Below are positions 50,098-60,020 of a stretch of 64,000 nucleotides of DNA, piece after piece. The translations under genes were made by a program, and so were the position numbers. The stretch comes from Siminovitchia fortis (GTDB lineage: Bacteria; Bacillota; Bacilli; Bacillales; Bacillaceae_C): the NCBI RefSeq assembly GCF_003605365.2, contig NZ_QYTU02000003.1:62001-126000 (forward strand), in the 5' to 3' direction. Under the pieces are notes generated by a model. The model was not told the DNA's origin, did no database searches, and was given only the letters and a program-made list of their open reading frames with translations. Position 1 is the first letter of the stretch. Each line of letters opens with the position of its first letter.

Positions 50098-50373
50098 ATG
50101 GCAAAGCAAAGAAAAATACCTATGAGAAAATGTGTTGCTACTGGAGAGATGAAGCCAAAAAAAGAGATGATCCGGATTGTCCGCTCCAAGGAAGGGGAGG
50201 TTTCCGTAGATTTGACCGGCAAAAAATCCGGACGGGGTGCTTATCTTTCCAAAGATAAAGACGTCATTTTGACGGCCAAAAGTAAAAAAGTGCTTGCCAG
50301 CCATCTGCAGGCAGAAATAAAAGATGAAATATATGATGAGCTGCTATCCCTGGTTGATGGTGACAATAAATGA
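50098..50373 (+). CDS. rnpM: RnpM (YlxR) RNA-binding protein
   Basis: 91 residues. RKIPMRKCVATGEMKPKKEMIRIV and the GRGAYL motif identify the YlxR family, recently described as a modulator of RNase P. ATG 50098 after GGGGTGAGG. Four-base overlap with ylxQ. Confidence 0.92.
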   Translation: MAKQRKIPMRKCVATGEMKPKKEMIRIVRSKEGEVSVDLTGKKSGRGAYLSKDKDVILTAKSKKVLASHLQAEIKDEIYDELLSLVDGDNK

Positions 50374-50675
50374 AAAATGAAAAGTGGATGTCATTGCTTG
50401 GCTTGGCCAACCGGGCGCGCAAGGCGGTTTCCGGCGAGGAATTGGTCATCAAAGAAATCAGAAGCGGCAGGGCAAAGCTGGTGATACTGGCCAAAGATGC
50501 CTCCAATAATACATCCAAAAAAGTTCAGGATAAATGCCGGTATTATGATGTTCCTGTCGTCTTTGCGGAGACGAGGGAAATGCTCGGCCAGGCAATCGGC
50601 AAAGATGCAAGAGTTGCGGTTGCTGTTGTTGAGGCCGGATTTGCGAAAAAGTTGGCAACATTGTTTTATGATTAA
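50370..50675 (+). CDS. ylxQ: YlxQ, L7Ae-family RNA-binding protein
   Basis: 101 residues of the L7Ae/L30e fold: [37 protein letters not shown] and [17 protein letters not shown]. Probably binds kink-turn RNA; always beside infB. Exact role unknown. Confidence 0.9.
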   Translation: MKNEKWMSLLGLANRARKAVSGEELVIKEIRSGRAKLVILAKDASNNTSKKVQDKCRYYDVPVVFAETREMLGQAIGKDARVAVAVVEAGFAKKLATLFYD

Positions 50676-50691
50676 ACCCGGGGGTGAACAT

Positions 50692-53022
50692 ATGAGTAAA
50701 ATGAGAGTATATGAATATGCAAAAAAACATAATACTTCCAGCAAGGAAGTGATAGAAAAGCTGAAAAGCATGAATATAGAAGTTACTAACCATATGTCGG
50801 CTATTGACGGCCAGGCAATCGGAAAACTGGATTCTGTTTTTAACAGAAACAGCGGTGGAAAAGGAGGCTCCCAGAGAAGAGTGCAGCAAAGACAAAGCGG
50901 ACAGCAGGGACGGCCACAGCCCAGAGCGGGACAGAGCGGAGGGCAGCAGGGACGTCCGCAGTCCAGAGCGGGACAAAGCGGAGAACAGCAGGGACGTCCG
51001 CAATCCAGAGCGGGACAGAGTGGAGAACAGCGGGGCGACCGGCGCAAGAGCGGATCGGAACAGCAGCAAAACAGGCAACAGGGAGATCAGGGCCAAAGGA
51101 ACGGCCGCAATCATAAAAAAAACGACGGCGGGCATCATAAGCCCAATTCGAAAGGAAATCAGCGGGGAGGAAATAAGGGGCCGGGCCGCAACCGCAAGCA
51201 GAATCAAAACCGTCAGCGCCAGAAACAGCAGCAGCACCAGCCTGCACCGCCAAAGCAAAAAGAATTGCCGAAAAAAATCACTTTTACCGAATCTTTGACT
51301 GTAGCTGAACTTGCCAAGAAGATTCACAGGGAACCTTCCGAAATCATTAAAAAGCTCTTTATGCTTGGTGTTATTGCAACGATCAACCAGGAATTGGATA
51401 AGGATGCCATTGAGCTTATCTGTGCTGAATATGGTGTAGAGGTTGAAGAAGAGATTCAAATCGATAAGACCGACCTTGAAGTGTATTTCGAAGAGGGGAA
51501 CAATGGGGCGGATCTGGTGGAAAGACCAGCTGTTGTTACAATTATGGGACATGTTGACCATGGTAAAACGACACTCCTTGATTCATTGAGAAACACAAAG
51601 GTCACAGCGGGAGAAGCCGGCGGAATCACGCAGCATATCGGGGCTTATCAGATTGAAGCAAACGGTAAAAAAATTACATTCCTGGATACTCCGGGACACG
51701 CCGCGTTTACAACAATGCGGGCAAGGGGAGCCAAAGTAACGGATATTACGATTTTGGTCGTAGCAGCCGACGACGGGGTCATGCCGCAAACAATAGAGGC
51801 GATCAACCATGCAAAAGCAGCTGAAGTGCCAATCATCGTGGCTGTCAACAAGATCGATAAGCCGACAGCGAACCCTGATCGTGTGATGCAGGAATTGACA
51901 GAACACGGACTTGTCCCGGAAGACTGGGGCGGGGACACTATTTTTGTGCCAATTTCCGCTCTTCAAGGGGAAGGCATAGACAGCTTGCTCGAAATGGTCC
52001 TTCTTGTAAGTGAAGTGGAAGAACTCAAAGCAAATCCGAAAAGGACTGCATTGGGAACGGTCATTGAAGCCCAGCTTGATAAAGGACGCGGTCCGGTCGC
52101 AACATTGCTTGTCCAGGACGGCACCTTGAATGTGGGAGATCCGATCGTTGCCGGCAACACATTCGGCCGTGTCCGTGCCATGGTGAATGATATCGGACGG
52201 CGTGTCAAAGAAGCGGCGCCTTCAACCCCGGTTGAAATTACAGGCCTGAGCGATGTGCCTCAGGCAGGGGACCGTTTTGTCGTATTCCAAGATGAAAAGA
52301 CGGCCCGCCAAGTCGGGGAATCACGTGCCCAACAGGCGCTGCAAGCCCAAAGAAACGAAAGCTCCCGTGTAAGCCTGGATACGCTTTTTGAGCAGATGAA
52401 ACAGGGTGAAATGAAAGAGCTCAATGTAATCATTAAAGCGGATGTCCAAGGTTCTGCGGAGGCACTTGCCGCATCATTGAGGAAAATCGATGTGGATGGC
52501 GTCAACATCAAGATTATCCACGCAGGCGTCGGAGCCATCAATGAATCGGATATCACGCTGGCGGCAGCTTCCAATGCGATTGTCATCGGCTTTAATGTCC
52601 GTCCTGATGTGAACGCCAAACGGGCTGCGGATTCGGAAGGTGTGGATATCCGGCTTCACCGCATCATTTACAAGGCGATCGAAGAGATCGAAGCGGCTAT
52701 GAAAGGCATGCTGGATCCTGAATACGAAGAAAAAGTCATCGGCCAGGCTGAAGTCCGGCAAACCTTCAAGGTATCCAGAATTGGAACGATTGCCGGTTCT
52801 TATGTAACGGATGGAAAAATTACCCGTGACAGTGGCGTTCGCCTGATCAGAGATGGGATTGTCATCTATGAGGGTGAAATCGACGATTTAAAACGGTTCA
52901 AGGATGACGTTAAAGAAGTGAGCCAGGGATACGAATGCGGCATCACGATCAAAAATTTCAATGACGTAAAGGAAGGGGACGTCATCGAAGCCTTCTTGAT
53001 GCAAGAGGTTGAGCGTGCTTGA
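50692..53022 (+). CDS. infB: translation initiation factor IF-2
   Basis: 776 residues. N-terminal IF2N domain ([21 protein letters not shown]), a Gln/Arg/Gly-rich linker (about 60-190) with a tandem repeat, a second IF2N domain, then the G domain: GHVDHGKT near 286, DTPGHAAF and NKID, followed by the C1/C2 domains that bind fMet-tRNA. ATG 50692 after GGGGGTGA; a longer frame upstream overlaps ylxQ and is rejected. Confidence 0.97.
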   Translation: MSKMRVYEYAKKHNTSSKEVIEKLKSMNIEVTNHMSAIDGQAIGKLDSVFNRNSGGKGGSQRRVQQRQSGQQGRPQPRAGQSGGQQGRPQSRAGQSGEQQGRPQSRAGQSGEQRGDRRKSGSEQQQNRQQGDQGQRNGRNHKKNDGGHHKPNSKGNQRGGNKGPGRNRKQNQNRQRQKQQQHQPAPPKQKELPKKITFTESLTVAELAKKIHREPSEIIKKLFMLGVIATINQELDKDAIELICAEYGVEVEEEIQIDKTDLEVYFEEGNNGADLVERPAVVTIMGHVDHGKTTLLDSLRNTKVTAGEAGGITQHIGAYQIEANGKKITFLDTPGHAAFTTMRARGAKVTDITILVVAADDGVMPQTIEAINHAKAAEVPIIVAVNKIDKPTANPDRVMQELTEHGLVPEDWGGDTIFVPISALQGEGIDSLLEMVLLVSEVEELKANPKRTALGTVIEAQLDKGRGPVATLLVQDGTLNVGDPIVAGNTFGRVRAMVNDIGRRVKEAAPSTPVEITGLSDVPQAGDRFVVFQDEKTARQVGESRAQQALQAQRNESSRVSLDTLFEQMKQGEMKELNVIIKADVQGSAEALAASLRKIDVDGVNIKIIHAGVGAINESDITLAAASNAIVIGFNVRPDVNAKRAADSEGVDIRLHRIIYKAIEEIEAAMKGMLDPEYEEKVIGQAEVRQTFKVSRIGTIAGSYVTDGKITRDSGVRLIRDGIVIYEGEIDDLKRFKDDVKEVSQGYECGITIKNFNDVKEGDVIEAFLMQEVERA
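50902..51027 (+). repeat. three 42-bp tandem repeats inside infB
   Basis: Copies at 50902-50943, 50944-50985 and 50986-51027, each encoding QQGRPQ(S/P)RAGQSG(E/G), followed by a degenerate partial copy. Near identity at DNA level suggests recent expansion in the flexible linker. Confidence 0.85.
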
Positions 53023-53300
53023 TCGGTTTTGCTGAATGTGAATTCCGGATATATAATGCCCGATCTCTAAAAGATAAACGCTCAGTAGTAAAGCGGATCC
53101 TGACAAGGACAAAGCAAAAATATAATGTCTCCATTGCCGAGGTTGGGCATCAGGACATTTGGCAGCGTGCAGGCATCGCCATCGCCACTGTTGCATCAGC
53201 GAGGAAAAGAGCTGAACGTGAACTGGAAGCGGCAATTGAATTCCTGGATTCGTTCCCTGAATGGGAACGAATCGGGGCAACCCATTTTGAGTGGCTGTAA
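53019..53300 (+). CDS. ylxP: YlxP, DUF503 family protein
   Basis: 93 residues. [13 protein letters not shown] and [25 protein letters not shown] mark the DUF503 family found between infB and rbfA. Function unknown. TTG start overlapping the infB stop by four bases. Confidence 0.9.
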   Translation: MIGFAECEFRIYNARSLKDKRSVVKRILTRTKQKYNVSIAEVGHQDIWQRAGIAIATVASARKRAERELEAAIEFLDSFPEWERIGATHFEWL

Positions 53301-53315
53301 TGTGAGGTGTTATAC

Positions 53316-53657
53316 ATGAGTTTACGAGCCCATCGCGTCGGTGAACAAATGAAAAAAGAACTGGGTGAGATCATTTCCCGGAAGATCAAAGATCCAAGAG
53401 TCGGCTTTGTCACTGTTACCGACGTGGAAGTGACAGGGGACCTTCAACAGGCTACAGTCTATATTTCAGTTCTTGGCAGTGACCAGGAGAAAGAAGATAC
53501 ACTGAAAGGCCTGACGAAGGCAACCGGGTTTATCCGGTCGGAGATCGGCCATAGGATCAGACTGCGAAAAACACCGGAAATCACTTTTGAATTTGACGAA
53601 TCAATCGAGTATGGAAACAAGATTGAGAAACTGTTAAAAGATATTAATGAAGATTAG
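53316..53657 (+). CDS. rbfA: ribosome-binding factor A
   Basis: 113 residues, KH-like fold. [23 protein letters not shown] at the N-terminus and [26 protein letters not shown] at the C-terminus are diagnostic in parts. Needed for 16S rRNA 5'-end maturation. ATG 53316 after GAGGTG. Confidence 0.96.
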   Translation: MSLRAHRVGEQMKKELGEIISRKIKDPRVGFVTVTDVEVTGDLQQATVYISVLGSDQEKEDTLKGLTKATGFIRSEIGHRIRLRKTPEITFEFDESIEYGNKIEKLLKDINED

Positions 53658-53684
53658 GATAGACAAACATGTCTATCCTTTTTT
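53657..53684 (+). terminator. rbfA terminator
   Basis: Perfect 9-bp stem GGATAGACA/TGTCTATCC, AACA loop, six T residues. The first base is the last base of the rbfA stop codon; truB follows 19 bases later, so it may act as an attenuator. Confidence 0.85.
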
Positions 53685-53702
53685 CAAGAGGAGGAGGAGC
53701 CT

Positions 53703-54608
53703 GTGGAAGGGATTCTGCCATTGTGGAAGCCAAAAGGATTGACATCCCATGACTGTGTTTATAAGATCAGGAAGCTTTTGGGAATGAAAAAGGTCGGGCA
53801 TACAGGCACCCTTGATCCCGATGTGACAGGTGTATTGCCGATCTGTCTCGGCAGGGCCACCAAAATAGCTGAGTATATAACGGATGCAGGCAAAGAGTAT
53901 GAGGGCGAAATTACCATCGGTTTTTCAACAACAACGGAAGATGCTGCCGGCGAAATAGTAGAAGAAAAGCCGGTTCAGGAAAAAATTGCGATCGAAGAGA
54001 TTGAAAGCGTCCTGAAATCTTTAACCGGTGAAATTCAGCAAACCCCTCCGATGTATTCTGCTGTAAAGGTCAAAGGCAAACGCCTTTATGAATATGCCCG
54101 AGCAGGCATTACGGTAGAACGTCCCGTCCGGACAGTGAAGATATACCGTTTGAAGCTGTTGGAGGACACGATATCGTTACGTGACGGACTTTTCTCTTTT
54201 CGATTTTCCGTCCATTGCAGCAAAGGCACCTATATTCGGACGCTCGCTGTCATGATAGGGGAAAAATTCGGATATCCAGCCCACATGTCAGAGCTTATCC
54301 GGACAGCATCCGCTTCATTTAAGAAGGAGGATTGTGTCACATTTGACGAGCTGAATTCCCTTCTAAGCCAAGGAAAAGTCCAGGAAGCCATTTTTCCGCT
54401 CGAGACGGGGCTGTTACATTTGCCCTCCATGGAAATTAGTGATAAATTAGCGGTAAAAGTGAAAAATGGCGCTGTTTTGGACAGGCCTGGCCAATGGACA
54501 GACGAAGAGACAGTCCTCTTATATAAAGGAAGGGCCTGGGCCATTTATCAATCCCATCCGCAAAAAGCCGGGCTGATCAAGCCGGTGAAAGTGCTAAGAA
54601 ACGAATGA
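53703..54608 (+). CDS. truB: tRNA pseudouridine-55 synthase
   Basis: 301 residues. GILPLWKPKGLTSHD and KKVGHTGTLDPDVTGVLP with the catalytic Asp near residue 39; C-terminal PUA-like extension. Makes pseudouridine 55 in the T-loop of tRNA. GTG after GAGGAGGAG. Confidence 0.97.
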   Translation: MEGILPLWKPKGLTSHDCVYKIRKLLGMKKVGHTGTLDPDVTGVLPICLGRATKIAEYITDAGKEYEGEITIGFSTTTEDAAGEIVEEKPVQEKIAIEEIESVLKSLTGEIQQTPPMYSAVKVKGKRLYEYARAGITVERPVRTVKIYRLKLLEDTISLRDGLFSFRFSVHCSKGTYIRTLAVMIGEKFGYPAHMSELIRTASASFKKEDCVTFDELNSLLSQGKVQEAIFPLETGLLHLPSMEISDKLAVKVKNGAVLDRPGQWTDEETVLLYKGRAWAIYQSHPQKAGLIKPVKVLRNE

Positions 54609-54623
54609 AACAGGTGACATATA

Positions 54624-55574
54624 TTGAAAGTATTAATGATCCAGCATCCCCACTCTTTACAAAAGAACGATTTCCCGCCCCTCTCAGTAGCTCTTGGTTT
54701 TTTTGACGGGGTTCACGAAGGACATAAGAGCGTTATCCAGACAGCTAAAAAAAACGCTGACAAGCACGGGGTAAAAAGTGCAGTCATGACCTTTGATCCC
54801 CACCCTTCTGTTGTTCTGTCGCAAGAAGGTGAAGCTGTTGAATATATCACTCCGTTAGAGGATAAGATAGAAGTTATTTCAGAATTAGGCATAGAATATC
54901 TCTTGATTGTCAGATTCACATCCGCATTTGCAAGCCTTCAGCCTGCTGAATTTGTCCAGCAATATCTGATAGACTTGAATGTGCGGTATGTGACGGCCGG
55001 GTTTGATTTTACATATGGAAAATACGGAAAGGGTACAATGGAGACAATTTTTGAGCATGGGCAGGGAAAGCTTCAGGTTATCACGGTGCCCAAACTTGAG
55101 AAATATAATGAGAAAGTCAGCTCGACCCGGATCAGAAAGCTGTTAAGGGCAGGCAGGACTGAAGAGGTCTGCGGGCTGCTCGGAAGATATTATACGACAA
55201 AAGGAACTGTCATCCATGGCGAGAAACGGGGAAGGCTTCTTGGCTTTCCCACAGCCAATATCAGGCTGAACGATGATTATATCGTACCAAGAGAAGGTGT
55301 TTATGCAGTCCGGATGCTTGTGAACAATCGATGGGAAAATGGGGTGTGCAATGTGGGCTACAAACCTACATTCCATGAACCGGGGAAAGTGGGACTGTCG
55401 ATTGAAATTCATTTATTGCATTTTGACCGCTCAATCTATGGTGAAGAAGTGACAATAGAATGGCGCCTAAGAATCAGGGATGAACAAAAGTTTGATCATT
55501 TGGACCAACTAAAAGAACAAATTTTAAAGGATAAGCAGACTGCGGAGAGATTTTTTCAGGGGGATCCAAAATAA
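54624..55574 (+). CDS. ribF: bifunctional riboflavin kinase / FAD synthetase
   Basis: 316 residues (RibC in B. subtilis). The nucleotidyltransferase domain has ALGFFDGVHEGHKSVI (about 23-38) and SSTRIRKLL (near 165); the kinase domain has GRLLGFPTANI (near 204). Converts riboflavin to FMN and FAD. TTG start after CAGGTGA. Confidence 0.96.
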   Translation: MKVLMIQHPHSLQKNDFPPLSVALGFFDGVHEGHKSVIQTAKKNADKHGVKSAVMTFDPHPSVVLSQEGEAVEYITPLEDKIEVISELGIEYLLIVRFTSAFASLQPAEFVQQYLIDLNVRYVTAGFDFTYGKYGKGTMETIFEHGQGKLQVITVPKLEKYNEKVSSTRIRKLLRAGRTEEVCGLLGRYYTTKGTVIHGEKRGRLLGFPTANIRLNDDYIVPREGVYAVRMLVNNRWENGVCNVGYKPTFHEPGKVGLSIEIHLLHFDRSIYGEEVTIEWRLRIRDEQKFDHLDQLKEQILKDKQTAERFFQGDPK

Positions 55575-55616
55575 CTTGATTTTTCCATAGCAAAGTTGTA
55601 TCCTATAACAGTATCA

Positions 55617-55692
55617 AGAACCGTTGCTTGGCAGTGCGATTCACCAACGCCTGCTCGGTAACCGGGGATGAAAAACAGGAGGTGTTGGACAA
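55617..55692 (+). promoter_or_regulatory. probable S15-binding leader of rpsO
   Basis: The leader before rpsO can pair CCAAC (in CACCAACGCC) with GTTGG beside the AGGAGGTG ribosome binding site, and contains CGGTAACCG. S15 autoregulation through a structured leader is known in Bacillus relatives. The exact fold here is inference. Confidence 0.4.
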
Positions 55693-55962
55693 ATGTCCAT
55701 TACGCAAGAACGTAAAAACGAAATCATCAGCCAGTACAGAATTCATGAAAGCGACACGGGATCACCGGAAGTTCAAATTGCGGTTTTGACAGAAGAAATC
55801 AACAATTTGAACAGCCATCTCCGCGTCCACAAAAAAGATCATCATTCCAGACGGGGATTAATGAAAATGGTTGGACGCCGCAGAAACTTGTTGACTTATC
55901 TGCGCGAAAAAGATGTTCAACGTTATCGTGTATTGATCGATAGACTTGGCCTGCGTCGTTAA
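55693..55962 (+). CDS. rpsO: 30S ribosomal protein S15
   Basis: 89 residues. [22 protein letters not shown] and [25 protein letters not shown] (in parts) are the S15 signature. ATG after AGGAGGTG. Own terminator follows. Confidence 0.98.
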   Translation: MSITQERKNEIISQYRIHESDTGSPEVQIAVLTEEINNLNSHLRVHKKDHHSRRGLMKMVGRRRNLLTYLREKDVQRYRVLIDRLGLRR

Positions 55963-55980
55963 GATGATAATGCTGTAACT

Positions 55981-56007
55981 AAAAGCGGGATAAATTCCCG
56001 CTTTTTT
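55981..56007 (+). terminator. rpsO terminator
   Basis: Perfect AAAAGCGGGA/TCCCGCTTTT stem with TAAAT loop, ending in a T-tract. Confidence 0.9.
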
Positions 56008-56026
56008 GTTAGGATGAAAAGGCAGA

Positions 56027-56142
56027 CACCTGTACGTAAGTTCAATATGAAAATGCGGCGAAAGTGCGCATATTCGAACTGAACATTGGACATGGATAGG
56101 ACAAGTTCATATCTATGTCTAATGTTCAGTGCGTAACAGGTG
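56027..56142 (+). ncRNA. predicted three-way-junction RNA upstream of pnp
   Basis: Three nested pairings: outer CACCTGTACG (56027-56036) with CGTAACAGGTG (56132-56142), one bulge; hairpin 1 GTTCAATATG (56040-56049) with CATATTCGAAC (56069-56079), one bulge; hairpin 2 a 21-bp stem between 56078-56098 and 56110-56130 with two G-U pairs and an 11-base loop. GAGCGTTTTT follows. It lies between the rpsO terminator and pnp and could be a leader that controls pnp or an RNase III target. No family recognised. Confidence 0.5.
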
Positions 56143-56209
56143 AGCGTTTTTAACTTTGCTTTTCTGCCTATTATTTACAATCAGGTTTATGAAAGAGAGG
56201 CGTTGTAAA

Positions 56210-58336
56210 ATGGACCATGAGAAAAAAGTTTTTTCTATGGAATGGGCCGGACGGAAATTGACCGTTGAAATCGGCCAGCTTGCAAAACAGGCAAACGGAG
56301 CGGTTCTCATCCGTTATGGAGATACAGCTGTATTATCTACCGCTACGGCTTCAAAAGAGGCAAAATCCGTTGATTTTTTTCCGTTGACTGTCAACTATGA
56401 AGAAAGATTATATGCAGTGGGCAAAATACCCGGCGGTTTTATTAAAAGGGAAGGACGTCCGAGTGAAAAGGCGATTTTGGCAAGCCGTCTGATCGACCGG
56501 CCGATCCGCCCGCTGTTTCCGGATGGTTTCAGAAATGAAGTGCAGGTTGTAAGTATTGTAATGAGTGTCGATCAGGATTGTTCCCCGGAGATGGCGGCCA
56601 TGTTCGGTTCTTCCCTGGCATTGTCGGTTTCTGACATTCCGTTTGACGGACCGATCGCGGGAGTCGTTGTTGGGCGCGTGGATGGAGAATTCATCATCAA
56701 TCCAAACGTTGAACAAATGGAGCAAAGTGATATCGACTTGACGGTTGCCGGGACAAAAGATGCAGTCAACATGGTCGAGGCGGGAGCAGAAGAGGTTTCT
56801 GAGGAGACCATGCTCGAGGCGATTATGTACGGCCATGAGGAAATAAAGCGCCTGATCGCTTTCCAGGAAGAGATTGCAGAAAAGGTCGGAAAAGATAACA
56901 GGCAAATCGAATTGTACGAAATTGATTCCGAGATTGAACAAGAAGTCCGGTCAATGTGCGAGCAGTCGCTTATTGCTGCGATCCAGGTAGAGGAAAAACA
57001 TGCACGTGAAGATGCCATCCAGGAAGTCAAGAACAAGGTTATTGAAAGCTTTTCTGAGCGGGAAGATGGAGAAAATGAAGAGTTGATCAAACAAGTGAAG
57101 CAAGTTTTGGATAAGCTTGTTAAAGAAGAAGTACGCCGTTTGATCACTGTTGAAAAGATCCGTCCGGATGGACGGAGGCCCGATGAAATCCGGCCTATCC
57201 ATACAGAAGTTCATCTGTTGGGAAGAACGCACGGGTCCGGATTATTTACAAGAGGCCAGACTCAGGCATTCAGTGTTTGTACACTTGGTGCTCTTGGGGA
57301 TGTTCAGATTTTGGACGGCCTTGGAATTGAAGAGTCCAAAAGGTTCATGCATCACTATAATTTTCCTCATTTCAGCGTGGGTGAAACAGGTCCCATCCGG
57401 GGACCAGGACGCAGGGAGATCGGCCACGGCGCCCTTGGGGAACGGGCCTTGGAGCCTGTAATTCCAAGTGAAGCCGATTTTCCGTATACGATCCGTCTCG
57501 TCTCTGAAGTGTTGGAATCCAATGGCTCAACTTCACAGGCAAGTATTTGTGCAAGCTCGCTTGCCATGATGGATGCAGGCGTTCCTATTAAAGCCCCTGT
57601 TGCGGGTATTGCAATGGGATTGGTTAAATCCGGAGAACATTATACAATATTGACTGACATCCAGGGCATGGAAGACCATTTGGGAGACATGGACTTCAAG
57701 GTGGCCGGAACGGCCAAAGGAGTTACCGCTCTTCAAATGGACATTAAAATAGAAGGCTTGTCGCGTGAAATTTTGGAGGAGGCTCTCCATCAGGCAAAAG
57801 AAGGCCGGATGCATATTCTTGAGAAAATGAATGCCGCTATTTCCGAACCGAGAGAACATCTCTCACCATATGCGCCGAAAATTCTTACGCTCCATATCAA
57901 TCCTGATAAAATCAGGGATGTCATTGGGCCGAGCGGCAAGCAGATCAATAAAATTATTGAAGAAACCGGCGTGAAAATCGACATTGAACAAGATGGAACA
58001 GTGTTTATCGCATCTGCCGACGAGCAAATGAATGAAAAGGCAAAGAAGATCATAGAAGACCTCGTCAGGGAAGTAGAGGCTGGACAAATGTACCTTGGAA
58101 AAGTGAAGCGAATTGAAAAATTCGGCGCTTTTGTGGAAATTTTCCCTGGCAAAGACGGCCTTGTCCATATATCACAATTGGCCGAGGAAAGGGTCAACAA
58201 AGTTGAGGATGTTGTTTCCATTGGAGACGAAATCTTTGTAAAAGTAGTGGAGATTGATAATCAGGGAAGAGTGAATCTTTCCCGAAAAGCTGTCCTTAAA
58301 GAACAGAAAGAAAAACAGAATCAAGAAAAAGAGTGA
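56210..58336 (+). CDS. pnp: polynucleotide phosphorylase
   Basis: 708 residues. Two RNase PH domains (about 10-145 and 310-545; [16 protein letters not shown] near 350 and [17 protein letters not shown] near 402), a KH domain ([15 protein letters not shown] near 562) and an S1 domain ([23 protein letters not shown] near 624). Phosphorolytic 3'-5' exonuclease in RNA decay. ATG 56210 after AGAGAGG. The natural terminator downstream was hit by an IS. Confidence 0.98.
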   Translation: MDHEKKVFSMEWAGRKLTVEIGQLAKQANGAVLIRYGDTAVLSTATASKEAKSVDFFPLTVNYEERLYAVGKIPGGFIKREGRPSEKAILASRLIDRPIRPLFPDGFRNEVQVVSIVMSVDQDCSPEMAAMFGSSLALSVSDIPFDGPIAGVVVGRVDGEFIINPNVEQMEQSDIDLTVAGTKDAVNMVEAGAEEVSEETMLEAIMYGHEEIKRLIAFQEEIAEKVGKDNRQIELYEIDSEIEQEVRSMCEQSLIAAIQVEEKHAREDAIQEVKNKVIESFSEREDGENEELIKQVKQVLDKLVKEEVRRLITVEKIRPDGRRPDEIRPIHTEVHLLGRTHGSGLFTRGQTQAFSVCTLGALGDVQILDGLGIEESKRFMHHYNFPHFSVGETGPIRGPGRREIGHGALGERALEPVIPSEADFPYTIRLVSEVLESNGSTSQASICASSLAMMDAGVPIKAPVAGIAMGLVKSGEHYTILTDIQGMEDHLGDMDFKVAGTAKGVTALQMDIKIEGLSREILEEALHQAKEGRMHILEKMNAAISEPREHLSPYAPKILTLHINPDKIRDVIGPSGKQINKIIEETGVKIDIEQDGTVFIASADEQMNEKAKKIIEDLVREVEAGQMYLGKVKRIEKFGAFVEIFPGKDGLVHISQLAEERVNKVEDVVSIGDEIFVKVVEIDNQGRVNLSRKAVLKEQKEKQNQEKE

Positions 58337-58339
58337 AAA

Positions 58340-58361
58340 AAAGCCAGGTAATCCTGGCTTT
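58340..58361 (+). repeat. left copy of 22-bp target duplication (pnp terminator stem)
   Basis: AAAGCCAGG and CCTGGCTTT around TAAT form a perfect palindrome. Identical to 59936-59957. Here it is followed by the IS end rather than by the T-tract. Confidence 0.9.
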
Positions 58362-59935
58362 CAGGCTGTCGAGAAACCCTCGACAGCCTTTTTATTATTT
58401 TGAATTCTTTAATATTACTCCGCGTTAATTTGATATAATCTAATTAATAATAGATGGCGGTGATAAAGTTGCTTCATACAAGATCCAGCATTCAAAATGA
58501 AATGGAATTTGTTTGTCTTGAAGATTTGGTTCCCCAAGATCATCTTCTCAGGAAAATTGATCGACATATCGATTTCTCTTTTATCATTGATAAGGTCAAG
58601 CCCTACTATTCAGAAGACAATGGCCGTCCTTCATTAGATCCAATCGTTCTGTTTAAAATGATGTTTATCGGCTATTTCTTTGGCATTCGCTCGGAACGCC
58701 AGCTAGAGAAAGAGATCCAAACCAATGTCGCATATCGCTGGTTTCTGGGATTGCGTTTAACCGATTCTGTCCCTCATCATTCTACTATCAGCTGGAATCG
58801 TTGTAACCGTTTTAAGGATACAGACGTTTTCCAGGAAATCTTCGATGAAATTGTTTTCCAGGCGCAGAATCACCGTATGGTCGGCGGGAGGGCGCTATTC
58901 ACGGATTCAACCCATCTGAAGGCGAGTGCCAACAAACATAAATATACAAAAGAAGTTGTCGAGGTGGAGACGCGCGAGTACATAGAGGATTTGAACCAGG
59001 CCATAGAAGAGGACCGGAAAAAGCATGAAAAAAAGCCTTTGAAGGACCGGGAGGAAGTGAAGAAAACAAAAGAAATCCGAAAAAGCACAACAGACCCTGA
59101 TTGTGGATTTATGTCCCGGGATCATAAACAGGAAATGTTCTGCTATCTGGATCACCGTACGACGGATATGAAATTCAACATTATCACGGATGCCTTCGTC
59201 ACTCCCGGGAATGTCCATGACTCCGTTCCCTATCTTGAACGCTTGGACCGGCAGGTGAACAGGTTTGGCTTTCATGTGGAGGCGGTTGCCTTGGATTCCG
59301 GCTATCTGACAAATCCGATCTGTAAAGGATTGTCTGACAGGAATATCTTTGGAGTGATTGCCCATCGCAGATATCACCCAACACAGGGGCTGTTTCCAAA
59401 ATGGAAGTTTACGTATGACGAAGATCAGAATATCTACATCTGTCCAAACGGGGAGACATTGCACTATTCCACCACCAGCCGGGACGGCTACAGGGAATAT
59501 AAATCAGATCCCAAAAAGTGTGCGGCATGCCCGCTTCTTAAAGAATGTACCCGATCAAAAAACCATCAGAAGGTGGTCACCCGCCATGTCTGGGAGGAGC
59601 ACAAGGAAAAAGTGCGACTGAATCGATTATCCCCTGAGGGCAAAAAGCTTTATAAATTCAGAAAAGAAAAAGTCGAACGAAGCTTCGCAGATTCAAAAGA
59701 ACTGCATGGGCTTCGTTATTGCCGGTTGAGGGGATTGCAAAAGGCGAGCGAGCAGGTGTTGCTTACAGCAGCCTGCCAGAACATGAAGAAGATTGCCATG
59801 CACCTGGACCGCCAGCTCTAGGTGGGTGGGAGTCTTTTTCTTATAAACAAAAACACAAAAATCTACATGCAAATTATCTAAATGTAAAATAAAAAAGCTT
59901 GTAGAGAAAAAAACACCTACTTTCTCTACAAGCTG
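58362..59935 (+). mobile_element. IS1182-family insertion sequence, apparently intact
   Basis: 1574 bp between the two target copies. Imperfect terminal inverted repeats: CAGGCTGTCGAGAAA at the left and, on the complement of the right, CAGCTTGTAGAGAAA (12 of 15). Each end also holds a strong internal hairpin: GGCTGTCGAG/CTCGACAGCC followed by TTTTT at 58364-58393, and a 14-bp stem at 59896-59934. One transposase gene in between, oriented +. The family assignment rests on the transposase and size. Confidence 0.88.
58469..59821 (+). CDS. IS1182-family DDE transposase
   Basis: 450 residues. DUF772-type N-terminal domain ([50 protein letters not shown] in parts), then a DDE domain: Asp in [16 protein letters not shown], Asp in [11 protein letters not shown] and Glu in [17 protein letters not shown]; a Cys cluster ([13 protein letters not shown]) sits between. 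No frameshift. TTG 58469 has GGCGGTGA upstream; ATG 58454 five codons earlier lacks a site. A -10-like TATAAT lies at 58434-58439. Confidence 0.92.
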   Translation: MLHTRSSIQNEMEFVCLEDLVPQDHLLRKIDRHIDFSFIIDKVKPYYSEDNGRPSLDPIVLFKMMFIGYFFGIRSERQLEKEIQTNVAYRWFLGLRLTDSVPHHSTISWNRCNRFKDTDVFQEIFDEIVFQAQNHRMVGGRALFTDSTHLKASANKHKYTKEVVEVETREYIEDLNQAIEEDRKKHEKKPLKDREEVKKTKEIRKSTTDPDCGFMSRDHKQEMFCYLDHRTTDMKFNIITDAFVTPGNVHDSVPYLERLDRQVNRFGFHVEAVALDSGYLTNPICKGLSDRNIFGVIAHRRYHPTQGLFPKWKFTYDEDQNIYICPNGETLHYSTTSRDGYREYKSDPKKCAACPLLKECTRSKNHQKVVTRHVWEEHKEKVRLNRLSPEGKKLYKFRKEKVERSFADSKELHGLRYCRLRGLQKASEQVLLTAACQNMKKIAMHLDRQL

Positions 59936-59957
59936 AAAGCCAGGTAATCCTGGCTTT
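59936..59957 (+). repeat. right copy of 22-bp target duplication
   Basis: Same palindrome as 58340-58361, here followed by further T residues (to 59961), so this copy retains the full terminator form of the original site. Confidence 0.9.
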
Positions 59958-60020
59958 TTTTAAATGTTCTACCTTGTCCATTGTCCTCATAAAATTGGGT
60001 TGAAGGAGGAAATGGGCGTG

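Noticed and set aside
50458-51561. Long minus-strand reading frame (367 codons) opposite infB
   Set aside because: It lies antisense to ylxQ and infB, and its repetitive Cys/Pro text is the mirror of the 42-bp infB repeats; no ribosome binding site or known domain.
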